A program made the translations under genes and the position numbers. Shown piece after piece: positions 6,380 through 13,441 of a stretch of DNA of 17,865 nucleotides (its first letter is position 1; each line of letters starts with the position of its first letter). The notes beneath the pieces were generated by a model, which did no database searches, was not told the DNA's origin, and saw nothing but the letters and a program-made list of their open reading frames with translations. Source of the stretch: Methanoculleus sp. UBA208. GTDB lineage: Archaea; Halobacteriota; Methanomicrobia; Methanomicrobiales; Methanoculleaceae. The stretch lies in NCBI RefSeq assembly GCF_002498065.1, contig NZ_DAFZ01000119.1, forward strand, positions 16,500 through 34,364, in the 5' to 3' direction.

Positions 6380-6396
6380 GTTTATATCTTTCGCTC
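6380..6396 (-). promoter_or_regulatory. Promoter of the frhADGB operon (BRE and TATA box)
   Basis: Read on the minus strand, GAGCGAAA followed by GATATAAAC gives a purine-rich BRE next to a TATA box. Transcription would begin near 6358, leaving a leader of roughly 90 bases before the TTG start of frhA. This is the best promoter-like match in the 225-base gap between mptA and frhA. Confidence 0.55.
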
Positions 6397-6463
6397 AAGA
6401 ACTTTCTGGAATGTTACGATTTACGTAAGACGTAATAAAGAATGTCAAAATGTGTTAACTATC

Positions 6464-6482
6464 TATAAAAAATGTAAAATAA
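6464..6482 (-). terminator. T-rich terminator of mptA
   Basis: The strand of mptA reads a T4 run and then a T6 run (plus-strand A tracts at 6476-6479 and 6467-6472), starting about ten bases after the mptA stop codon. This is typical for archaeal T-tract termination and separates mptA from the frh promoter. Confidence 0.5.
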
Positions 6483-6490
6483 TATTCTGT

Positions 6491-7432
6491 TTATAATGTA
6501 CCTTCGTCCATCTCCGCGATGAGCTCTGCTATCGTCGCTTTTCGTTCCGCGTACGCATTATGCTGATGGATACTCTCCTCGTTCGTCTGCTTTATGGTGA
6601 CCACCGTGTCCCCGGGAAGATCCCGGAACTGCGCGATCACTTTGCGGGCCATTTCACGAACGCAGTCTTCGACGAACCGGGGGTTCTTGTGGGCTTCCAT
6701 CACCACGTAACTCTCGTCGCCCCGCTTGAGGAGCTCGTAGATGCGCGCACTCATGGAATCCTTCAGGATCTTGATGATCTTCTCGAGGCTGATGTGCTGG
6801 TCGTCGTCGATCTCGACGCAGAGGAAACCCCGTCCGCGCTGGTTGTGGCTGGCCATCGGCACCTCGTCGAAGAACGCCTCGATCTTGTCCCCCTCAACGC
6901 CGAGATTCTCGAGGACATGCAGGGCATGGTCCTTCATGATGTTCTGGGCGCAGGGGCAGGCGGTCATCCCCGTAACTTCGGCGCCGATGCTCTTTCGGAT
7001 GATCGGGTTTCCTTCGTTCCGCTGGGCTATTGCTCTCGCGTGGACGTTCACGACCTCATGGCAGCTCGTCTCGCTGACCGGCGTCTCCCGCCGGACCATA
7101 AACTGGCTCCGCATCCGGACCTCGGTCCGTTCCGCGTACTCGTGCCGATCGAGGAGTTTCCTCGCCACTGCGCTACAGAGTTCCTCGATCTCCTTTACAT
7201 CCCCGTCGATGGCCTGCTGCAGCACGTCATCGATCACCTCGAAGTTCCGGGAGAGGTTTGCACCTTTGAGGCTCCCCGGGAGGTCGACGAAGACGTCGAA
7301 TTTGGAGATGAATATGACCGGCCGCTTACCGGGTCGGGCGACTTCAACGAGTTTTTGGACGTTTTTGACACCCACCCTGGTAAGGTTGATATGGACCTCC
7401 GGCAGGCTGGACTGGACATCTGGCAGTTCCAT
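6491..7432 (-). CDS. mptA: GTP cyclohydrolase MptA (methanopterin biosynthesis)
   Basis: MptA is the Fe(II)-dependent archaeal GTP cyclohydrolase of the FolE2-like type. It converts GTP to 7,8-dihydroneopterin 2',3'-cyclic phosphate, the first step towards tetrahydromethanopterin. The 313-residue length is that of the family. Signature parts are DVFVDLPGSLKGANLSRNFE (46-65), SETSCHEVVNVHA (120-132), GMTACPCAQNIM (155-166; C159, C161) and MASHNQRGRGFLCVEI (193-208; H196, R199). ATG at 7432 has GAGG seven bases upstream. The gene stands alone, ends at a T-rich tract, and is divergent from ilvC across 129 bases. Confidence 0.95.
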   Translation of the reverse strand: MELPDVQSSLPEVHINLTRVGVKNVQKLVEVARPGKRPVIFISKFDVFVDLPGSLKGANLSRNFEVIDDVLQQAIDGDVKEIEELCSAVARKLLDRHEYAERTEVRMRSQFMVRRETPVSETSCHEVVNVHARAIAQRNEGNPIIRKSIGAEVTGMTACPCAQNIMKDHALHVLENLGVEGDKIEAFFDEVPMASHNQRGRGFLCVEIDDDQHISLEKIIKILKDSMSARIYELLKRGDESYVVMEAHKNPRFVEDCVREMARKVIAQFRDLPGDTVVTIKQTNEESIHQHNAYAERKATIAELIAEMDEGTL

Positions 7433-7520
7433 TACAAATCCTCAATAGCGTATAGTAGGTAAGGTTTCTCTTCATCAACCTTAAAATGACCCACAGTGCA
7501 CCACCGGGGTTCTTCGATAT

Positions 7521-7530
7521 AATATTTATC
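7521..7530 (+). promoter_or_regulatory. TATA box of ilvC
   Basis: AATATTTATC lies 32-41 bases upstream of the ilvC ATG. Transcription would start near 7552, close to the GGAG ribosome binding site (7549-7552), so the leader is short or the true start lies a few bases earlier. Confidence 0.45.
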
Positions 7531-7561
7531 AGGTTTGCTGTCCAACCGGGAGTGAGAGCCT

Positions 7562-8551
7562 ATGGTGCAAAAATACTATGAGTCCGATGCGGACCCCGGC
7601 ACCCTGGAGGGCAAGACCATCGCCGTCGTCGGCTATGGTTCCCAGGGCCGCGGACAGGCGCTGAACCTGCGTGATTCCGGCTGCCAGGTCGTCATCGGCC
7701 TGCGGCCCGGCAGCAGCTGGCAGAGAGCATCCGAAGACGGTTTCGAGGTCTATTCCGTGGCCGACGCAGTCAAGCGTGCCGATATCATCCAGATCCTCCT
7801 CCCCGACGAGAACCAGGCGGCCGTCTACCGCGCCGAGATCAGCCCCAATATCAGAGAAAACGCCTGCCTGATGTTTTCCCACGGATTCAACATCCACTAC
7901 GGTCAGATCGTCCCCCCACCCACCGTCGACGTGGTCATGGTCGCTCCGAAGGGCCCCGGCCACATGGTACGGCGGACCTATGAAGAGGGAAAAGGTGTCC
8001 CGGCCCTCATCGCCATTCACCAGGACGCCACGGGGAAAGCGCACGCCATCGCGCTCGCCTACGCCCGGGGGATCGGCGCGACCCGTGCGGTCGTGCTCGA
8101 GACGACGTTTGCCGAGGAAACCGAGACCGATCTCTTCGGGGAGCAGGCGGTCCTCTGCGGCGGGATTACCTCGCTCATCAAGGCCGGGTTCGAGACCCTG
8201 GTGGACGCCGGGTATGCGCCCGAGATGGCCTATCTCGAAGTCCTGCACGAGACGAAGCTCATCGTCGACCTGATCTACGAAGGCGGGTTTACGAAGATGC
8301 GCGACTCGATCAGCAACACCGCCCAGTACGGCGACCTGACCCGTGGCCCCCGCGTCATCGGGCCGGAGACCTACGTGGCGATGCAGGAGATCCTCGAGGA
8401 GATCCGGAACGGTGAGTTCGCGAAGGAGTGGATGCTTGAGAACATGGTGAACCGCCCGGTCTTTAACGCGCTGACGAGAGCGGACGAGGAGCACCTGATC
8501 GAAGAGGTCGGGAAGGAACTCCGTTCGTTCATGCCGCAGTTTCGGAAGTAA
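7562..8551 (+). CDS. ilvC: Ketol-acid reductoisomerase (class I)
   Basis: IlvC rearranges and reduces 2-acetolactate or 2-aceto-2-hydroxybutyrate with NADPH and Mg2+, the second step of the valine, leucine and isoleucine pathways. The 329-residue length is that of the short class I enzyme with a single knotted domain. The Rossmann motif is VVGYGSQGRGQALNLRDSG (22-40). The coenzyme loop GLRPGSSW (46-53), with Arg and Ser residues, suggests NADPH preference. Active-site residues are H107, D190 and E194 (in ETDLFGEQ), E226 and E230 (in LEVLHE), and S251. ATG at 7562 is preceded by GGAG at 7549-7552. No acetolactate synthase or leu genes are adjacent, so the gene appears to be transcribed alone. 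Confidence 0.97.
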   Translation: MVQKYYESDADPGTLEGKTIAVVGYGSQGRGQALNLRDSGCQVVIGLRPGSSWQRASEDGFEVYSVADAVKRADIIQILLPDENQAAVYRAEISPNIRENACLMFSHGFNIHYGQIVPPPTVDVVMVAPKGPGHMVRRTYEEGKGVPALIAIHQDATGKAHAIALAYARGIGATRAVVLETTFAEETETDLFGEQAVLCGGITSLIKAGFETLVDAGYAPEMAYLEVLHETKLIVDLIYEGGFTKMRDSISNTAQYGDLTRGPRVIGPETYVAMQEILEEIRNGEFAKEWMLENMVNRPVFNALTRADEEHLIEEVGKELRSFMPQFRK

Positions 8552-8629
8552 CATCCCTCTCTTTTTCCCGGCCGATGGCCCTGCAGGCCTCATGCAGCCC
8601 TAGGTAACCATACATGTCCTTCGCGCCTC

Positions 8630-8786
8630 GCACCTTCGGTGCTCGAGCTCCTTCCCCTTCGTGGAAGTCGCACTTCGCGTGAGGTACTGTTGCTATGGGG
8701 TAGTAATGGCATCTCACGCGAAGCCGCGAAGAGCGCGAAGTCCAGCGTATGGATGCTGGTAACTGCCCTTCGCGCCTTCGCGTGAG
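8630..8786. repeat. Nested palindromic intergenic repeat (CTTCGCGTGAG family)
   Basis: CTTCGCGTGAG occurs at 8673-8683 and 8776-8786, and its exact complement CTCACGCGAAG at 8713-8723. The last two form the outer stem of an elaborate hairpin. Inside it, GCGCGAAG (8733-8740) pairs with CTTCGCGC (8768-8775), and CCAGC (8742-8746) pairs with GCTGG (8755-8759). The left arm has a nine-base bulge. The segment 8666-8684 is identical over 19 bases to 16-34 at the start of the window. The two locations suggest a mobile or dispersed palindromic family in this genome. Confidence 0.7.
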
Positions 8787-8847
8787 GCAACGAGGTATGG
8801 CTTGGCTCTGGGATTCTGTTTCATAACCCCGGGACAGGTAGCAACCC

Positions 8848-8854
8848 GTTTATA
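8848..8854 (+). promoter_or_regulatory. TATA box of the flavodoxin gene (leaderless transcript predicted)
   Basis: GTTTATA is centred 26 bases upstream of the ATG at 8877, so transcription should begin at or next to the start codon. No ribosome binding site is seen before this ATG, which agrees with a leaderless mRNA. Confidence 0.5.
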
Positions 8855-8876
8855 CCCGCCGGTGGTACTCTCCGGT

Positions 8877-9371
8877 ATGTCAGTCTGCATCATCTATCAC
8901 TCGGAGACCGGCACTACCCGGGCGGTCGCCGAACAGGTCGCCGCCCTGATCGGCGCCGATCTCATCGAAGTAAAGGATCTCGCGGGCTACTCGAAGGTGG
9001 GGATGTACCTGAAAGGCGCTCCCCGGGCCGCGCAGGGGAAAAAGAACGAGATAGAGCCGGCCGTCATCGACGTCTCCGGCTACGGCACCGTCGTCGTCGG
9101 AACCCCCGTATGGGCCGGCAACCCGACACCCGCGATCAACGCTGCCGTTGCCGCTCTCGCGGGCATCGAGGGGAAGGCTGCGGTCGCCTTCTGCACCTCG
9201 CGCGGGGCGCCGAGGGGGACGCTCGAGCGGATGGAGGAGATGCTTGCGGGCCGGGGTGCCGATGTCAGGGGAGCGGTCCCGCTCACGGCGGGAGACGTGA
9301 AAAATCCGGAGGCGGTGGAAGTCCTGGCCGATCTCGTCCGCCGGTCGGAAAAAGAGGGGATTGTTCAGTAG
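8877..9371 (+). CDS. Flavodoxin family protein
   Basis: This 164-residue FMN-binding flavodoxin-fold protein is probably a soluble electron carrier or a small NAD(P)H:quinone-type flavoprotein. The N-terminal loop HSETGTTRAVAEQV (9-22) is the FMN phosphate-binding motif after strand CIIYH. VVVGTPVWAGNPTPAINA (74-91) provides the second flavin-contacting loop, and FCTSRG (110-115) the third. The start at 8877 is chosen because the fold begins there and a TATA box sits 26 bases upstream. A 25-codon longer frame would run through the promoter. The 3' end overlaps the end of purL by seven bases in convergent orientation. The partner enzyme cannot be told from context. Confidence 0.88.
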   Translation: MSVCIIYHSETGTTRAVAEQVAALIGADLIEVKDLAGYSKVGMYLKGAPRAAQGKKNEIEPAVIDVSGYGTVVVGTPVWAGNPTPAINAAVAALAGIEGKAAVAFCTSRGAPRGTLERMEEMLAGRGADVRGAVPLTAGDVKNPEAVEVLADLVRRSEKEGIVQ

Positions 9372-11437
9372 CGCATCGTCCGGGTCGTCGTGGAGAGCGC
9401 TGTCTCGAGTTCCTCCGGCGTGATGACGACCGTCCCGTCACTCAGCCGGAGGGTGAGGGCGTCGCCTCTTACCGTGCCGATGACCCGGTGCTCCGTCCCG
9501 GCGAGGGCCGCTTCATCCTGAACCGCGACCAGGAACCGGCCGTAGGTCTCGGAGAAGAGCTCCTCCAGGGGGTCGCCGGCGAGCGTGACGTCGGAACGCG
9601 GCGCGGCCTTTGCGAGCGCCGCAAGGAGCCCGCCTCTGGAGAGGTCGGTCGCGGCCGTGACCTTACCGTCCCGGACAAGGCCGCGGACGACGGCGACGAC
9701 GGCCGGGTCCGCCATCGCGGGCGCGGACCCGCCGCAACCGGTTACGGCATCGAGGACCGATCCGCCGAAGTCGGGCTCAGTCCCCCCGATCAGGGCGAGT
9801 TTCTCGCCTTCGGCCGGTGCCGTCCACTCCCGGACCTCTCCTCTTCCTGCCATTCCGAGCGACGGCGTGGGCCTGATCTGCGTCTCGAACTCGTCGCTCT
9901 CGTTGTAGAGCGAGACGTTGCCGCCGACGATCGGGGTTCCAATCTTCCGTGCCGCATCCCCGAGGCCGAGGACGGACTGCTCGATCTGCCAGGCGATCTC
10001 CGGGTGCTCGGGACTCGCGAAGTTCAGGCAGTCGACGATGCAGAGCGGGTCTGCGCCGAGGCAGGCGAGGTTGCTCGCGTTCTCGATGACGGCGTTCGCC
10101 GTCCCTTCGAAGGGTTTTAAGTATATGTGCCGGGGGTTGCACCCGCAGGAGAGGACGAGCGCTTTGTCCTCCAGGCGGAGGACGGCGGCGTCGTGAAGGA
10201 GCGAGACCGACCGGAGCTGGACGTCCTTGTCGTACTGCTCGTAGACCCAGTCTTTCCGGGCCACGTCCGGGTGCGCGAGCACCGCGAGTGCGAGGTCTTT
10301 TACCGGCTTCTTTGGGCGGACAAACGGCGTCTCCGCGGAGTAGGGCGACTTCTCCCAGGCGCAGAGCGGCGCTCCGCCGACCAGGAGGTCTATGGGCAGG
10401 TCGGCGACGACCTCGCCGTGGAACTTCACGATATAGCGGGCTTCACCGATCACCTCGCCGATGTCGCTCCACCGGAGGTCGTACTTCTCCGCGATCTCCC
10501 CCATCAGGGCGACGTCTTCAGGCGCCACCTCGACGAGCATCCGCTCCTGCGACTCGGCAAGCATGATCTCCCGCGGCACCATCCCGGTCTCCCGGAGGTG
10601 GACGCGGTCGGCGTGGAGCACCGCCCCGAAGGTGCTTGCCATCTCGCTCGACGCCCCGGCAAGCCCCGCCGCCCCGAGGTCGCGGCAGGAGAGGACCTTC
10701 CCGGTCCCGGCCATCGCGAGGATCGCGTCGATGAGGAGCTTCTCGGTGTAGGGGTCGCCGACCTGGACGCTCGGCCGGTCGGCGGCCTCCGAGTCCTCGG
10801 AGAGGTCACGGGACGCAAACGACGCCCCGCCGAGGCCGTCCCGCCCGGTCGAGGAGCCGATCAGGACCAGGTGGCTGCCGGGCTTCTTCACCCGGGCGGT
10901 GATGTAGCGACCGGGGTCCACGGTCCCGACGCAGACGACGTTCACGAGCGGGTTGCCCGAGTAGGAGGGGTCGAAGACGAGTTCTCCCCGGACGACCGGC
11001 ACCCCGATGCAGTTGCCGTAATCCCCGATCCCGGCGACGACGTGCTCGACGAGGTAGCGGTTCTTTTCGCTCTCGAGGGGGCCGAAGTAGAGCGGGTCCA
11101 TCAGGGCGACGGGGCGGGCAGCCATGGAGAGGATGTCGCGGACGATGCCGCCGACCCCGGTGGCGGCGCCGTCGTAAGGGTCTACGTAACTGGGGTGGTT
11201 ATGGCTCTCCATCCCGATGGCCAGGGCACAGGTGTCGCTGAACCGCACGATTGCGGCGTCGTCCCCCGGGCCGAGCAGCACCTCGCTCCCTTCGGTAGGG
11301 AGCGTCTTGAGAAGGGGTTTCGTGGACCGGTAACTGCAGTGTTCGCTCCAGAGATTTTCAAAACAGGCGAGTTCGACGTCGGTTAAGTCGCGTCCGAGGG
11401 TTTTTCGCAGCAATGCAAGGTCCTGAGCCGATAACAT
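9365..11437 (-). CDS. purL: Phosphoribosylformylglycinamidine synthase subunit PurL
   Basis: PurL is the ATP-dependent synthetase subunit that turns FGAR and ammonia into FGAM in purine synthesis, working with PurQ (glutaminase) and PurS. Neither partner gene is in the window. The length of 690 residues fits the small archaeal/Gram-positive type. The start is M at 11437 (MLSAQDLALLRKTLGRDLTDVE). A 28-codon longer frame would cross the promoter region. Motifs are LWSEHCSYRSTK (29-40; H33 equivalent to the catalytic His), GPGDDAAI (56-63), MESHNHPSYVDPYDGAATGVGGIVRD (76-101; metal/ATP site), LSCRDLGAAGLAGASSEMA in the centre, and GGNVSLYNE in the second half. A CTTATG box about 30 bases upstream of the start suggests a very short leader. 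It is divergent from the aIF2-beta gene across 93 bases. Confidence 0.96.
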   Translation of the reverse strand: MLSAQDLALLRKTLGRDLTDVELACFENLWSEHCSYRSTKPLLKTLPTEGSEVLLGPGDDAAIVRFSDTCALAIGMESHNHPSYVDPYDGAATGVGGIVRDILSMAARPVALMDPLYFGPLESEKNRYLVEHVVAGIGDYGNCIGVPVVRGELVFDPSYSGNPLVNVVCVGTVDPGRYITARVKKPGSHLVLIGSSTGRDGLGGASFASRDLSEDSEAADRPSVQVGDPYTEKLLIDAILAMAGTGKVLSCRDLGAAGLAGASSEMASTFGAVLHADRVHLRETGMVPREIMLAESQERMLVEVAPEDVALMGEIAEKYDLRWSDIGEVIGEARYIVKFHGEVVADLPIDLLVGGAPLCAWEKSPYSAETPFVRPKKPVKDLALAVLAHPDVARKDWVYEQYDKDVQLRSVSLLHDAAVLRLEDKALVLSCGCNPRHIYLKPFEGTANAVIENASNLACLGADPLCIVDCLNFASPEHPEIAWQIEQSVLGLGDAARKIGTPIVGGNVSLYNESDEFETQIRPTPSLGMAGRGEVREWTAPAEGEKLALIGGTEPDFGGSVLDAVTGCGGSAPAMADPAVVAVVRGLVRDGKVTAATDLSRGGLLAALAKAAPRSDVTLAGDPLEELFSETYGRFLVAVQDEAALAGTEHRVIGTVRGDALTLRLSDGTVVITPEELETALSTTTRTMRY

Positions 11438-11530
11438 ACTATAAAACTGGTGGGTTGCCCATCTACATAAGCGTGTGCAAGCCCCAAATGAGGTACTCAC
11501 TTTTTGACGTCGCGCGACCAATAGTGAGGT

Positions 11531-12148
11531 ATGACCCCGTCATACGAAGACCTTCTGAAGGAGGCTTATACCAATATCACGGAGCCGACGGAGTTTGAAG
11601 ATCGGTTCACGGTTCCTGCCGCCCGCGCCTTCATCGAGGGGAAGACCACGGTCCTTGAGAACTTCGCTGAGATTGCGGGCATCCTCCGGCGCGACCAGGA
11701 TCACCTGATGAAGCACCTCCTCGGGGAGCTCGGCACCGCCGGCAAGATCGAAGGGACGCGGGCCGTCTTCTCGGGGAAGTTCGAGCAGGAGCAGATCAAC
11801 ACGATCATCAAAGGCTACGTCGATGATTACGTCATCTGCTCGGAGTGCGGAAAGCCCGATACCCGTCTCGTTAAGACCGACCGGATCCTGACGCTGCGGT
11901 GCGACGCCTGCGGCGGTCACCGGCCGGTCCGAAAGCGGAAAGCGATAGTAGATCCTTCTGCGGCGTCGAAACCGACCGAGGGCGCCATCATGGACGTCAC
12001 CCCGCAGTTCCTCTCGAAGCGCGGCGATGGCGTGGTGAAGATCGACCGCTACACCATGTATGTCGCGAATGCAAAACCGGGCCAGACGGTGAAGATCAAA
12101 ATTACCCGGATCGCCGGGACGATCATCTTCACCGAGCGGGTCGACTGA
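11531..12148 (+). CDS. eif2b: Translation initiation factor aIF2 subunit beta with C-terminal TRAM domain
   Basis: aIF2-beta is part of the aIF2 heterotrimer that brings initiator tRNA to the small ribosomal subunit. The 205-residue protein begins with an N-terminal helix (YEDLLKEAY). The alpha/beta core (about 25-98) has RFTVPAARAFIEGKTTVLENF, and LGELGTAGKIEGTRAVFSGKF follows. Next comes a zinc ribbon with C103, C106, C124 and C127 (YVICSECGKPDT, LRCDACGGHRPV). Residues 155-205 form a TRAM-type beta barrel (PQFLSKRGDGVVKIDRYTMY, KPGQTVKIKITRIAGTIIF) that is absent from the short ~140-residue factors and probably adds RNA binding. The ATG directly follows GAGGT (11526-11530) with no spacer, so initiation may be leaderless. 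The 3' end overlaps the methyltransferase gene by 20 bases, tail to tail. Confidence 0.95.
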   Translation: MTPSYEDLLKEAYTNITEPTEFEDRFTVPAARAFIEGKTTVLENFAEIAGILRRDQDHLMKHLLGELGTAGKIEGTRAVFSGKFEQEQINTIIKGYVDDYVICSECGKPDTRLVKTDRILTLRCDACGGHRPVRKRKAIVDPSAASKPTEGAIMDVTPQFLSKRGDGVVKIDRYTMYVANAKPGQTVKIKITRIAGTIIFTERVD

Positions 12149-12761
12149 TCGCGTCGTTTTTGATCTCCACCCACATCCCCTCTTCCTCCTCCCGTATCCT
12201 GGCGTGGGCGACACCGCTCGCGGCGAGTTCCCGGCGGAGCACGTCCGGGGCCGCCCGCCCGCTCCGCCGGGCGACGTCCCGGTCCCAGTCCGGGTTCCGC
12301 TGCCGCATCTTGGCAAAGATTGACTCGCGGAGCGCGGGAGTCCCGAAGCTGCCGCCGACATACGCAACGCCGCCGGGCCGGAGCACCCGTTCGATCTCGC
12401 GGAACGCCTGCGGCCGGTCTTCCCAGAAGTAGATCGAACCGCGGCTGATGATAAGCGAGACGATGTTATCGCGGATCGGCATGCAGTGGACGTCCCCGGT
12501 GACCGGGATCACCCGGTCGGGCGTTCCTGCGGCGGTCTTTTGGGCAATCCGGGACATCGCCGGATCGGCGTCGAGCGCGATGACAGAGAGTTTGCTCTTC
12601 TGTGCGAGCGCGATGGAGAGGAGGCCGGGACCGCTCCCGAGGTCGAGCGCGACCCCGTCCCGTATCCCGGACCACGCGAGCGCCTGCTCTGCGATGACGG
12701 GATAGATGGGGGCAAAGACTTCCCGGGCAATCCGGGCGAAGCCTTCGGCGCTCTTTCTCAT
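12129..12761 (-). CDS. Class I SAM-dependent methyltransferase
   Basis: This 210-residue Rossmann-fold methyltransferase has an unidentified substrate. Motif I is VALDLGSGPGLLSIAL (37-52). The acidic residue ending strand 2 is D64 or D66 in IALDADPAM, and motif II lies around VTGDVHCMPIRDNIVSLIISRG (87-108). FREIERVLRPGGVAYVG (120-136) is the usual post-motif helix and strand of the UbiE/Methyltransf_11 type. It starts six bases after the rpoL stop, so the two are probably one transcript. The last residues (ISRPAR) are encoded beyond the aIF2-beta stop, giving a 20-base convergent overlap. A small-molecule or protein substrate is possible; no specific function is claimed. Confidence 0.85.
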   Translation of the reverse strand: MRKSAEGFARIAREVFAPIYPVIAEQALAWSGIRDGVALDLGSGPGLLSIALAQKSKLSVIALDADPAMSRIAQKTAAGTPDRVIPVTGDVHCMPIRDNIVSLIISRGSIYFWEDRPQAFREIERVLRPGGVAYVGGSFGTPALRESIFAKMRQRNPDWDRDVARRSGRAAPDVLRRELAASGVAHARIREEEEGMWVEIKNDAISRPAR

Positions 12762-12767
12762 GCCTAT

Positions 12768-13046
12768 CTATGCGGTCCCGAGGGCTTCCATCTGCCGGAG
12801 GAGTTCGCCGGCGTAGCCGGAGAGCCGCTTTGCCGCGTCCGTTATTGCAAGAAGAGGAGACCGGCCGTTGACCGTGGTGACGACCAGCTCGGGGTCTGCG
12901 AACAGGAATTGCTGTCTGTGCTGCGCCACGTCCACATCGGGATCGTTGATGAGTTCGGCGGCGAGCGCGTTTATGTACGTCTTCCCTTCGCCTTCAAAGA
13001 GGATCCGGGCCTTGTCGTCAGTCAGCTCCAGGAGTTTGAGTTTCAT
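12768..13046 (-). CDS. rpoL: DNA-directed RNA polymerase subunit L (Rpo11)
   Basis: Rpo11/RpoL pairs with Rpo3 (RpoD) in the alpha-like assembly platform of archaeal RNA polymerase. The 92-residue product starts MKLKLLELTDDKARILFEGE and continues with GKTYINALAAELINDPDVDVAQH (21-43), the family's GEGHTLxNxLxxxL dimerisation signature. It then has PELVVTTVNGRSPLLAITDAAKRL (52-75). Lys stands at residue 22, where His is usual in the signature. The chosen start at 13046 gives the usual N-terminus. An ATG two codons upstream (13052, adding Met-Ala) is possible and lies nearer the predicted transcription start. The methyltransferase gene follows after six bases. Confidence 0.92.
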   Translation of the reverse strand: MKLKLLELTDDKARILFEGEGKTYINALAAELINDPDVDVAQHRQQFLFADPELVVTTVNGRSPLLAITDAAKRLSGYAGELLRQMEALGTA

Positions 13047-13081
13047 GGCCATACGCACCCTATGTTTGGTCCCGGGAGGGG

Positions 13082-13088
13082 TATATAA
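13082..13088 (-). promoter_or_regulatory. TATA box of rpoL
   Basis: The minus strand reads ACTTATATAC here. The box lies about 35-40 bases upstream of the rpoL start, so transcription would begin near 13060 and give a leader of about 8-14 bases. The box is nearly symmetric (TATATA), so it could also serve the plus strand towards 13110. Confidence 0.6.
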
Positions 13089-13431
13089 GTATGGGTGAGG
13101 TGAAGCGCCGGGCGGTTCGATGGTGAGCCCGAAGGCTCTCACCGGTCCGCTCCCGGTAGAATAACTCCGTCCGGGCTGGCTCGGGCTCCGGTCGATTGCT
13201 GCATGCTTTTCGATCGAAACGCCTCGGCGTGTAGCCGATGGTGACAGAAAAGGGATATAGAAGAACGTTGAGTTCTCAACCATGGGTTTCGCAGGCGGCG
13301 CCTGCAACGGTGCGAACGTTCGCCCGGCCGGTAACGAATTGGATGGGCGAACGTCCTGCGCCCGGAAGCGATGGGGACGCATGCTCTTCCTGCACTTGAC
13401 GGCATGCCTCTGCCTCCGTGAGTTCCCTGAA

Positions 13432-13435
13432 GGAG
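13432..13435 (+). promoter_or_regulatory. Ribosome binding site deciding the start of the exported protein
   Basis: GGAG, within AAGGAGTG, lies six bases upstream of the ATG at 13442. It favours this start over the in-frame GTG at 13418, which has no such signal. Confidence 0.65.
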
Positions 13436-13441
13436 TGTGAA

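Larger units (their letters stand above)
8552..8876. other. Intergenic region between ilvC and the flavodoxin gene; repeats, no gene
   Basis: This 325-base stretch carries no convincing coding sequence. It is dominated by repeats of the CTTCGCGTGAG type (8630-8786) and ends with the flavodoxin promoter. A small perfect hairpin, GCACC-TTC-GGTGC, lies at 8630-8642. Confidence 0.6.
13053..13441. other. Structured intergenic region before the exported-protein gene
   Basis: No gene is seen. Apart from the rpoL promoter, the stretch holds a chain of inverted repeats. GGTGAGCC-CGAA-GGCTC(TC)ACC lies at 13122-13143. GTTGAG-TT-CTCAAC lies at 13266-13279. GCAGGC-GGC-GCCTGC lies at 13290-13304. GCGAACGTTCGC lies at 13311-13322. 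ACGTTCGCCC (13315-13324) pairs with GGGCGAACGT (13344-13353). A weak TATA-like GATATAG at 13254-13260 could start a transcript near 13282 that would carry the last three structures in its leader. Confidence 0.5.

Noticed and set aside
7529..8593. Minus-strand frame of 354 codons antisense to ilvC
   Set aside because: A shadow of ilvC, whose active-site residues are all present on the plus strand.
8630..8786. CRISPR array
   Set aside because: The repeated units differ in orientation and spacing and form palindromes; there are no regular spacers and no cas genes.
10127..11386. Long plus-strand frame of 419 codons antisense to purL
   Set aside because: A shadow frame caused by high GC; purL motifs fill the other strand.
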